Shown: piece by piece, positions 1 to 5,855 of the stretch
Numbering within the stretch: position 1 is the first letter of the stretch
How the letters are laid out: each line of letters starts with the position of its first letter
DNA from: Sideroxydans sp.
GTDB lineage: Bacteria; Pseudomonadota; Gammaproteobacteria; Burkholderiales; Gallionellaceae
Assembly (NCBI GenBank): GCA_030823965.1
Contig: JAVBYP010000221.1
Span: forward strand, 1-9,761
Reading direction: 5' to 3'
DNA: 9,761 bases
Made by a program: the position numbers and the translations under genes
The notes under the pieces: model-generated
Database searches by the model: none
What the model saw: the letters and a program-made list of their open reading frames with translations, nothing else
What the model was told of the DNA's origin: nothing

Positions 1-581
1 ATATGACGACGCGTGAGGTGAGGATCAAAGCGCGTGATGTGGTGCAAGACGAAGGCCCGCGTGCAGATACGACCTTGGAAGCATTGAGCAAACTGAAGAC
101 GGTGTTCGCGCAAAAAGGATCGGTGACGGCGGGTAACAGCTCGCAGATGTCGGATGGTGCAGGTGCGGTGTTGTTGTGTTCTGAGGAGGCATTGAAGCGT
201 TACAACCTTACGCCCATCGGTAAGTTCCACAGCTTCAGTGTGGCGGGTGTGCCACCTGAGATCATGGGCATCGGCCCGAAAGAAGCGATCCCGCGCGCAT
301 TGAAGGTGGCGGGATTGAATCTGAATCAGATGGATTGGATAGAGCTGAACGAAGCGTTCGCCGCTCAGTCGTTGGCCGTCATCGGAGACCTTGGCTTGAA
401 CCCGGAGATTGTCAATCCACTGGGTGGTGCCATCGCCTTGGGGCACCCACTCGGCGCGACAGGGGCGATCCGTACGGCGACGTTGTTGCATGGATTGCGT
501 CGCCGCAAACAGAAGTACGGCATGGTGACGATGTGTATCGGCACGGGTATGGGCGCAGCGGGTGTGTTTGAAGCACTTTAA
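1..581 (+). CDS. Thiolase (acetyl-CoA acyltransferase/acetyltransferase), 3' part
   Basis: This is the C-terminal half of a thiolase, which either cleaves 3-ketoacyl-CoA with CoA (beta-oxidation) or condenses two acetyl-CoA. About 192 residues are visible against roughly 390-400 in the family, so the gene begins upstream; the in-frame ATG at base 3 is only an internal codon. The C-terminal thiolase domain shows its signatures in order: NEAFAAQ with the active-site Asn, the glycine-rich block GGAIALGHPLGATGA with the catalytic His, and CIGTGMGAAGVFE with the second catalytic Cys. The N-terminal nucleophilic Cys lies outside the window. The DEGPRADTTLEALSKL and SVTAGNSSQMSDGAGA segments are also typical. 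The sequence resembles the FadA/FadI-type proteins annotated in betaproteobacteria, but substrate length cannot be read from it. The next gene starts 14 bases after the stop. Confidence 0.93.
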   Translation, partial: MTTREVRIKARDVVQDEGPRADTTLEALSKLKTVFAQKGSVTAGNSSQMSDGAGAVLLCSEEALKRYNLTPIGKFHSFSVAGVPPEIMGIGPKEAIPRALKVAGLNLNQMDWIELNEAFAAQSLAVIGDLGLNPEIVNPLGGAIALGHPLGATGAIRTATLLHGLRRRKQKYGMVTMCIGTGMGAAGVFEAL

Positions 582-595
582 GTGAAGGGGTGAAG

Positions 596-1162
596 ATGAA
601 TAAATTACTGGTGTTGGTCTGTGGTCTGTTGTTGAGCTTGAATGTGCATGCACGTTTCGTGGGTGATGTGAACGTGCCCGATACGGCGCAGGTGGCAGGT
701 GCTTCGCTGCAATTGAACGGCGCGGGGACGCGTGTCAGGGTGATCATCGATGTGTATGTCGCAGCGCTATATCTGGGTAAGACCACGAATAGCGCCGATG
801 CAGTGCTCGCCGATGCGGGAGCGAAGCGTGTGGCATTGCACATGCTGTATGGGATGAAGTCGGAGAAGTTGTTGAATGCCTTCAAAGACGCTATCGAAGC
901 GAACCACAGCCCAGCAGAGCTGACCGCCATCGACGCGGGGATGAAGAAATTCTACGCGATCTTTGATTCAGTCTCGGGCGTGAGTCCTAGCGACACGATC
1001 TATCTGGATTATGTGCCGGCAGTGGGTACCAAGGTGACCATCAATGGCAAAGAGCGTGGTGTGGTGGAAGGTGCGAACATCAATCGCGCTTTGCTGAAGA
1101 TATGGCTGGGTGAGAATCCGGTGCAGAACGATTTGAAGAAAGACATGCTTGGAATCAAATAA
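596..1162 (+). CDS. Secreted chalcone isomerase-like protein
   Basis: This is a 188-residue protein of the bacterial chalcone isomerase-like family (Chalcone_3 type), recognised from its overall pattern, including the VRVIIDVYVAALYLG segment and the KVTINGKERG and LLKIWLGENP segments near the C-terminus. The N-terminus is a signal peptide: Lys3, a hydrophobic stretch from residue 4 to about 15, and an AxA-like V-H-A site with cleavage expected after residue 19, so the mature protein is probably periplasmic. I chose ATG 596 because GAAGGGG lies 5 bases upstream; a GTG at 590 would add two residues. Most members of this family in proteobacteria have no known reaction, and catalysis of flavonoid isomerisation should not be assumed. 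It is 14 bases downstream of the thiolase, and its 3' end may overlap the next gene, so co-transcription is likely. Confidence 0.85.
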   Translation: MNKLLVLVCGLLLSLNVHARFVGDVNVPDTAQVAGASLQLNGAGTRVRVIIDVYVAALYLGKTTNSADAVLADAGAKRVALHMLYGMKSEKLLNAFKDAIEANHSPAELTAIDAGMKKFYAIFDSVSGVSPSDTIYLDYVPAVGTKVTINGKERGVVEGANINRALLKIWLGENPVQNDLKKDMLGIK

Positions 1163-2327
1163 CGAACAAGTGACTGCAACGATAGCCTCGCCTGCCGAGA
1201 TCGATCGGCAAGCACTCAAAGATAGGATCACTCTTGAAGGAGGAGCGTTCGCGCAAGCGATAGCTCCTATCCAACATCAATTGTTCTCAAATGCCTTACT
1301 GCATCTGGAAGCTGCGCAGATCGACAAGATGCGCGCGGTCATCAAGGCTGTGGAAGAGGTGGTGGGCGAAGCGGAATCGAATACGGCGCTCGGTGTGTTC
1401 TATGGCTATGACTTCCATGTGAATGAGCAAGGTGTCCACCTCATCGAGGTCAATACCAATGCGGGCGGGGCGTTTCTCAATGCGCTGCTGATTGAAAGCC
1501 AGCGTGTCGGTGCGGCTACTGCTGTGGATCTTGAGCAGACCTTCATCCAGATGTTCCGCAACGAATGGCAACGGGTACGCGGCGATGCGCCGCTGAGGTC
1601 CATCGCCATCGTGGACGAGGATCCAGAATCGCAGTTCCTCTATCCGGAATTCCTGTTGGCGAAGCAAATACTCGAACGTGCAGGCATCACGACCTACATC
1701 GTCGACCCTGCAAAGTTACATGTGCGTGAAGAGGATCTATATGTCGATGGACAACGCATCGACTTGATCTATAACCGCCTGACCGATTTCGACCTGACTC
1801 GCTATCCGCACATCCGTACAGCTTGGGAGATGAATCAGGTCGTATTGACGCCGAACCCTGAGCACTATGGACGTTATGCGGACAAGCGAAAGTTGGCTCT
1901 ATTTTCTGATGTACATCGCTTGCAAGCAGAGGGTATCTCGCAAGTCAGTATCGATGCTTTGCTGTCAGGCGTCCCCGAGACAAAGTTCGTCCGAGCCGAA
2001 GAGGCAGAGCAATGGTGGGCGGAGCGCAAGCAGTGGTTCTTTAAACCGATGAGTGGATATGGCAGCAAGGGCGCATATCGCGGCGACAAGGTCACCAAGC
2101 GTGTGTTCGAGGAGATCATGCAGTCCGATTACGTGGCGCAACGGCTGGCCGTTCCAGGTGAATGCGCTGTGAAGGTGGGCGAAGAAGCCCTATCGTTGAA
2201 ATATGACGTACGTTGCTATGTCTATGCTGGACACATCCAGCTCATCGCTGCACGCCTATACCAAGGGCAAACCACCAATTTCCGCACACAGGGCGGAGGA
2301 TTCGGCCTTGTCTGTAAAAAGGTATAG
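1149..2327 (+). CDS. ATP-grasp ligase, circularly permuted GspS-like
   Basis: The predicted protein has up to 392 residues and should be an ATP-dependent carboxylate-amine ligase of unknown substrate. A metal-site motif comes early: Asp88, then Glu100 and Asn102 in HLIEVNTNAGG (numbered from TTG 1149). This D-x11-E-x-N spacing matches what I recall for the Mg ligands of glutathionylspermidine synthase (GspS). After it come the VVLTPNPEHYGRYADKRK segment (about 236-253), the nucleotide-binding loop FFKPMSGYGSKGAYRGD (about 298-314), a YVAQRLAVPGE segment and a C-terminal TNFRTQGGGFG. Metal motif first and ATP loop later is the permuted order of the GspS group. There is no amidase domain. The start is uncertain: TTG 1149 overlaps the previous gene by 14 bases, GTG 1170 follows its stop by 7, and neither has a good ribosome site. 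Fold is fairly secure; substrate is unknown. Confidence 0.85.
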   Translation: MESNNEQVTATIASPAEIDRQALKDRITLEGGAFAQAIAPIQHQLFSNALLHLEAAQIDKMRAVIKAVEEVVGEAESNTALGVFYGYDFHVNEQGVHLIEVNTNAGGAFLNALLIESQRVGAATAVDLEQTFIQMFRNEWQRVRGDAPLRSIAIVDEDPESQFLYPEFLLAKQILERAGITTYIVDPAKLHVREEDLYVDGQRIDLIYNRLTDFDLTRYPHIRTAWEMNQVVLTPNPEHYGRYADKRKLALFSDVHRLQAEGISQVSIDALLSGVPETKFVRAEEAEQWWAERKQWFFKPMSGYGSKGAYRGDKVTKRVFEEIMQSDYVAQRLAVPGECAVKVGEEALSLKYDVRCYVYAGHIQLIAARLYQGQTTNFRTQGGGFGLVCKKV

Positions 2328-2452
2328 GCCGGTATCTATATCTTTTTGCTTAGATATATAGGCCATTTGGCATATTGCGGTCACATTTGATAGAGAAGAC
2401 ACTTGTTCACGTGTTCGGCTGAAGATCAGCAATCCGCTCAATATTCTTTGGG

Positions 2453-2491
2453 GTTCTGACAGTAGCCGTGTGTGTGACCTACTGTCTGAAC
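2453..2491 (+). promoter_or_regulatory. Imperfect dyad/hairpin in the HD-GYP gene leader
   Basis: The arm GTTCTGACAGTAG (2453-2465) pairs with CTACTGTCTGAAC (2479-2491) at 12 of 13 positions. The only mismatch is T2457 with T2487, and the loop is 13 bases and GT-rich. The downstream arm ends 5 bases before ATG 2497, so in RNA it would cover the ribosome-binding region. There is no U-tract, so it is not a terminator. It could be a translational control hairpin or a repressor operator. The dyad is seen directly; its function is inferred. Confidence 0.45.
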
Positions 2492-2496
2492 GATCG

Positions 2497-3948
2497 ATGA
2501 GCCTCTCTGAAAAAATCAAGAATTTCAGTTTTTCCATTGATGCGGATAATCTCAATATCCGTGCCGAGCAGTTGCGTACGCGAATGGAGATGTATCCTTC
2601 GCTGATCCTGAGTCAAGTTGGGTTGGAGCCGCTTTTTGTGTGGCTGTTCTGGGATCATGCTCAGCATGAGGTGCTCCTGCTTTGGTTGGGGCTGTGTTAC
2701 GTATTACATGCCTATGAGTTGGCGAGATGGGCGATGTATAAGGGGTTGTTGGACACGCTCGATCAATGTCGATCATGGCATCGCCATTTCACTTTCTCAT
2801 CACTGGTTTCGGGAGCGATGTGGGGTGCCGCCGCTATCCTGTTCTTCCCCGCGGATTTGACCTATCAGAGCCTGCTCATCTGTATCCTGCTTGGCGTCTC
2901 TGCAGGTGCGGTGACTATGAATCCTGTGCACCCGCCTGCATTGATCACCTACTTGGTCGCGGTCTTGATACCGCTCATCATAAGGGTCGGACTTGAGGGG
3001 GATACTGTCCACTACATCTTGGTTTCGATGATCTTATTGTTCTCGATAGTGATGGGGTTCGCAGGACGAGGTTTGTACAAGACGTTCAAGCTTTCATTGA
3101 ATCAACGATTCGAGAATTTGAATCTGCTGCAACAACTCTCGGCACAAAAAGTAGAGATCGAAGATGCCAAGATGCGTCTTGAGATCGCGAATATTGTCTT
3201 GAAGAACGGCAGCTCCAAACTGGAGGCGATGGTCCAAGATCGTACAGCCCAACTACTGAGCAGGACGGAAGAGATCGAGACTATCAAGGATACGACTATC
3301 CTTGCTTTGTCCTCCTTGGCCGAGACTCGCGATAATGAGACGGGGAACCATATTCGACGCACTCAGAACTACATGAGGAGCCTTGGGTTGCGCTTGCGCT
3401 ATCACCCTCGGTTCAAAGACTTTCTCACTGCAGACAACATCGAGATGCTCTACAAATTGGCTCCGTTACATGACATCGGTAAGGTCGGCATCCCTGACCA
3501 CATCTTGCTCAAGCCGGGCAAGTTGACGCCGGAAGAGTTCGAGGTGATGAAGACCCATGTCACACTTGGTGGGAATGCGATCGCTGCAGCTGAAGATAGG
3601 GTCAATACCAAGAGTGTGTTCTTGAGGATCGCACGCCAGATCGCACTGGGGCATCATGAGAAATGGGATGGCAGCGGCTACCCATTCGGTCTAAAAGGAG
3701 ACGACATTCCCATCCCAGCCCGATTGATGGCAGTCGCCGATGTCTATGATGCGTTGCTGAGCAGGCGTGTGTATAAATCAGGGATGGGGTACGCAGAATC
3801 TGCCGCCATCATCATCGAAGGCAGTGGCAAGCATTTCGATCCTGATATCGTTGACGCTTTTGTGGCGATACAGGGTGAGTTCATTGAGATCGCCGAGAAG
3901 TACAGTGATCGTGTAGGGGTAGATGACCTAAATCAAAAGGCCGCTTGA
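2497..3948 (+). CDS. Membrane-anchored HD-GYP protein, predicted cyclic-di-GMP phosphodiesterase
   Basis: This 483-residue protein should hydrolyse cyclic-di-GMP. About six hydrophobic segments (roughly residues 35-55, 58-75, 98-117, 122-141, 147-163 and 171-188) anchor it. A coiled-coil-like stretch (about 200-262) links them to a complete HD-GYP domain (about 265-470). Visible metal ligands are Glu281 and His285 (ETGNH), His325-Asp326 (HDIGK), His354, His386-His387 and Asp415. The signature HHEKWDGSGYP is intact. Having Glu281 as well as the His/Asp set fits the trinuclear-metal HD-GYP enzymes. There is no GGDEF, EAL or receiver domain; the membrane part is presumably the sensor. ATG 2497 was chosen because GTG 2470 falls in the loop of the leader dyad, but no clear Shine-Dalgarno supports either, and ATG 2584/2590 remain possible. 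The stop codon lies inside the terminator stem. Confidence 0.93.
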   Translation: MSLSEKIKNFSFSIDADNLNIRAEQLRTRMEMYPSLILSQVGLEPLFVWLFWDHAQHEVLLLWLGLCYVLHAYELARWAMYKGLLDTLDQCRSWHRHFTFSSLVSGAMWGAAAILFFPADLTYQSLLICILLGVSAGAVTMNPVHPPALITYLVAVLIPLIIRVGLEGDTVHYILVSMILLFSIVMGFAGRGLYKTFKLSLNQRFENLNLLQQLSAQKVEIEDAKMRLEIANIVLKNGSSKLEAMVQDRTAQLLSRTEEIETIKDTTILALSSLAETRDNETGNHIRRTQNYMRSLGLRLRYHPRFKDFLTADNIEMLYKLAPLHDIGKVGIPDHILLKPGKLTPEEFEVMKTHVTLGGNAIAAAEDRVNTKSVFLRIARQIALGHHEKWDGSGYPFGLKGDDIPIPARLMAVADVYDALLSRRVYKSGMGYAESAAIIIEGSGKHFDPDIVDAFVAIQGEFIEIAEKYSDRVGVDDLNQKAA

Positions 3949-3965
3949 TAAAAGCGGCCTTTTTT
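3935..3965. terminator. Rho-independent terminator shared by convergent genes
   Basis: A perfect 12-bp stem, AAAAGGCCGCTT (3935-3946) with AAGCGGCCTTTT (3952-3963), encloses the 5-base loop GATAA and on the plus strand runs into six T residues (3960-3965). The TGA of the HD-GYP gene (3946-3948) sits at the stem-loop junction. The minus strand also gives a hairpin followed by TTTT, starting 18 bases past the mdh stop, so it probably works in both directions, more strongly on the plus strand. Confidence 0.93.
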
Positions 3966-3983
3966 CACAACTATTTATAACGA

Positions 3984-4967
3984 TCATCCAAGCAAGTGTT
4001 TCACTAGATCGCGCTCGGCAAGTAGTTCGGCATAACTATCCATCATGTGTTTGCGTCCTGTGTCGCTGATGGGTAAGCCTTGCACGATGGTGTAGTGACC
4101 ATTGCGGCAAGTCACGGGGAGTCCATAGATGACGCCTTCCGGAATGCCATAGCTGCCATCGGATGGCACGCTCATGGTGACCCAATCGTTATGGTGGGAG
4201 CGTAACAACCAGTCATGCATGTGCGAGATGGCCGAATTGGCCGCACTTGCCGCACTGCTCAAGCCGCGCGCTTCGATCACTGCCGCGCCGCGTTTTTGCA
4301 CGGTGGGGATGAATGAGTTCTCGACCCAATCCTGATCCTGCAACACATCCAATACTTTACGGCCACGGATCTCGCAGTGCGATAGGTCTGGATACTGGGT
4401 GCCCGAGTGGTTACCCCAGACGACCATCTTCTTGATGTCTTGTATCGGTTGGAAGAGTTTGAGCGCCACTTGTGCGATGGCTCGGTTGTGGTCCAAACGC
4501 ATCATGCCGCTGAAGTTGCGGGGGTCGAGATCGGGGGCGTTCTTCATGCAGATCAGCGCGTTGGTGTTGGCTGGGTTGCCTACGACCAAGACTTTGACAT
4601 GGCGTGCTGCGACCTCATTCAGGATGCGACCTTGCTCGGAGAAGATAGCGCCGTTGGCTTCCAGCAGGTCTTTGCGTTCCATTCCTTTGCTACGTGGACG
4701 CGCACCGACCAAGAGCACGACCTCAGTGTCGCGGAAGGCGACACGAGGGTCATCGGTGGTGATGACCTGTTGCAACATTGGGAATACACAGTCTTCCAAC
4801 TCCATCGCGACACCACGCAGCGCTTGCTGGGCAGCAGGGATGTCCAGCAATTGCAAGATCACTGGCTGCTCTTTACCAAGCATGTCGCCATTGGCGATAC
4901 GGAACAACATGTTGTAACCGATCTGTCCTGCTGCTCCGGTGATGGTGACGCGGATAGGTGCTTTCAT
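3984..4967 (-). CDS. mdh: Malate dehydrogenase
   Basis: This 327-residue, NAD-dependent enzyme interconverts malate and oxaloacetate in the TCA cycle in the cytoplasm. It has the length and sequence of the LDH-like malate dehydrogenases usual in betaproteobacteria. The Rossmann motif GAAGQIG is at 11-17, with Asp42 at the end of the second strand, where it would bind the NAD ribose. GNPANTN is at about 130-136. Substrate arginines are Arg92 and Arg98 in the mobile loop and Arg157; the catalytic pair is Asp159 (RLDHNRA) and His187 ([11 protein letters not shown]). Loop residues 93-94 are Ser-Lys, where many relatives have Gly-Pro. The start is supported by AGAGAGG about 6 bases upstream on the minus strand. 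It is divergent from the sdh-gltA operon and convergent with the HD-GYP gene, sharing its terminator. The long open frames on the opposite strand are shadows. Confidence 0.97.
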   Translation of the reverse strand: MKAPIRVTITGAAGQIGYNMLFRIANGDMLGKEQPVILQLLDIPAAQQALRGVAMELEDCVFPMLQQVITTDDPRVAFRDTEVVLLVGARPRSKGMERKDLLEANGAIFSEQGRILNEVAARHVKVLVVGNPANTNALICMKNAPDLDPRNFSGMMRLDHNRAIAQVALKLFQPIQDIKKMVVWGNHSGTQYPDLSHCEIRGRKVLDVLQDQDWVENSFIPTVQKRGAAVIEARGLSSAASAANSAISHMHDWLLRSHHNDWVTMSVPSDGSYGIPEGVIYGLPVTCRNGHYTIVQGLPISDTGRKHMMDSYAELLAERDLVKHLLG

Positions 4968-4993
4968 GATGCCCTCTCTGTGGTTGAGTGTTT

Positions 4994-5037
4994 AAGAAGT
5001 ATAGCGACAAGAAGTATTGGAAATCGAATATACGATT
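4994..5037. promoter_or_regulatory. mdh-sdhC divergent control region: direct repeat, dyad and -10 candidate
   Basis: AAGAAGTAT occurs twice, at 4994-5002 and 5009-5017, with a 15-base period. A small dyad AATCG-N6-CGATT follows at 5022-5037. On the minus strand TATACT (4998-5003, reading towards mdh) matches the -10 consensus at 5 of 6 bases and would give an mdh leader of about 25 bases, but I see no convincing -35. One repeat copy overlaps this -10, so a bound protein there could control mdh. The repeats are direct observation; operator function is inferred. Confidence 0.35.
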
Positions 5038-5070
5038 ATTAATTTTCGCCCACATCATAGTCCGATTACT

Positions 5071-5098
5071 TTGCACTCGCCATGCGGAGGTGTAGGAT
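5071..5098 (+). promoter_or_regulatory. Candidate sigma-70 promoter for sdhC
   Basis: TTGCAC (5071-5076) and TAGGAT (5093-5098) are separated by 16 bases. They match the -35 consensus at 3 of 6 and the -10 consensus at 4 of 6 positions. Transcription would start near 5105, leaving a leader of about 25 bases before sdhC. The match is weak; the position, just upstream of the first operon gene, is the main support. Confidence 0.25.
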
Positions 5099-5129
5099 TG
5101 CGCCATTCGATTTTTTGGCTCTGGATGAA

Positions 5130-5510
5130 ATGACAATGAACAAGATAAGACCTAAGCATCTAGCCCTCCATAAGATCAAACTCCCACTTCCTGGCATCGT
5201 CTCCATCCTGCATCGCATCAGTGGGGCGGTGCTCTTCGTAGCGTTACCCTTGCTGCTTTTCATCTTCGATCAAAGTCTGCGCTCGATCGAGACTTACACC
5301 AATCTTACCGAGGTGCTTTCGCATCCGATTTTGAAATTAGCGTTGCTTGGATTGATGTGGGCGTTCTTGCATCATTTTTGTGCCGGCTTGCGTTACCTCG
5401 CCATCGATCTTCATATGCTCTCGCACATCTCTGTGGCACGCAGCAGTAGCAAGTGGGTGATGTTGGTGAGTCTTTCGTTGACCATCGTGTTGGGAGTGAA
5501 ACTATGGTGA
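5130..5510 (+). CDS. sdhC: Succinate dehydrogenase cytochrome b556 subunit
   Basis: SdhC is one of two inner-membrane anchors of complex II, helping to bind haem b and ubiquinone. The protein is 126 residues from ATG 5130. Near the N-terminus PLPGIVSILHRISG carries Ser25 and Arg29, equivalent to the quinone-site Ser and Arg of the family. Three hydrophobic segments lie at about 30-47, 66-88 and 105-124. His82 in HHFCAGLRYL, within the H-x3-G-x-R pattern, is the expected haem ligand. The start is ambiguous: ATG 5130 has GGA 4 bases upstream, and ATG 5136, six bases later, is also reasonable. The same frame stays open back to 5082, but those residues are not typical of the family. It is the first gene of the operon; its end overlaps sdhD by 7 bases. 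Confidence 0.95.
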   Translation: MTMNKIRPKHLALHKIKLPLPGIVSILHRISGAVLFVALPLLLFIFDQSLRSIETYTNLTEVLSHPILKLALLGLMWAFLHHFCAGLRYLAIDLHMLSHISVARSSSKWVMLVSLSLTIVLGVKLW

Positions 5511-5851
5511 ATCGTATCGTAACAGGCGCGCACTACGGCCTGCGCGACTGGTTGGTGCAACGTGTCACCGCTGTGGTGATGGCGATCTATGCCGTCGTGG
5601 TCGTGGTGATATTGCTGATGCAGCCATCATTCGGATATGACACTTGGGCGGGGTTGTTCTCTGGCAACCTGATGCGCACCTTCTCCCTGTTGTTCTTGCT
5701 CAGCCTGTTCTACCACGCGTGGATCGGCGTGCGCGACATAGTGATGGACTATGTGAAGCCTGCGTTCGTTCGTTTATTGATTCATGTATCGGTGATACTT
5801 GCGCTGATCTTGTATGTGATCTGGTCTATGCAGATACTCTGGGGACTCTAA
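5504..5851 (+). CDS. sdhD: Succinate dehydrogenase membrane anchor subunit
   Basis: SdhD is the second membrane anchor of complex II, 115 residues with three hydrophobic segments (about 17-39, 56-76 and 88-112). Arg20-Val-Thr-Ala in the first helix is typical of the family. In [17 protein letters not shown], His71 is the expected second haem b axial ligand and Tyr83 the quinone-site tyrosine. Both positions and their 12-residue spacing coincide with those I recall for E. coli SdhD. The start ATG 5504 overlaps the sdhC stop (ATGGTGA) and has GGGAGTG just upstream, which suggests translational coupling. The frame is open further upstream but only as a shadow inside sdhC. sdhA starts 4 bases after the stop. 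Confidence 0.95.
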   Translation: MVNRIVTGAHYGLRDWLVQRVTAVVMAIYAVVVVVILLMQPSFGYDTWAGLFSGNLMRTFSLLFLLSLFYHAWIGVRDIVMDYVKPAFVRLLIHVSVILALILYVIWSMQILWGL

Positions 5852-5855
5852 AGAA

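Noticed and set aside
3..5. ATG at base 3 as the true thiolase start
   Set aside because: It would give a protein lacking the whole N-terminal thiolase domain and its nucleophilic Cys; the window edge explains the truncation.
1236..1244. Perfect Shine-Dalgarno-like AAGGAGGAG inside the ATP-grasp gene
   Set aside because: No ATG, GTG or TTG lies at a suitable distance downstream in any useful frame; it simply encodes Glu-Gly-Gly.
2303..2364. Possible terminator and TATAGGCC direct repeat after the ATP-grasp gene (CGGCCT/AGGCCG, then TATATCT/AGATATA)
   Set aside because: The first stem is 6 bp with an 18-base loop and its T-run is 12 bases away; the second is a 7-bp AT-only stem with no T-tract after it. 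Too weak to call a terminator.
2367..2394. TTGGCA...GATAGA as a promoter, or TGGCA-TTGC as a sigma-54 promoter, for the HD-GYP gene
   Set aside because: The -10 matches only 3 of 6 bases, and the GG-to-GC distance is 8 rather than the 12 needed for sigma-54.
2418..2430. GCTGA-AGA-TCAGC inverted repeat in the HD-GYP leader
   Set aside because: A 5-base arm with a 3-base spacer is expected often by chance, and nothing else supports it as a separate site.
4407..5042. Long open frame (211 codons) on the plus strand opposite mdh
   Set aside because: It lies antisense to a clearly functional mdh and has no recognisable motif; it is a codon-bias shadow.
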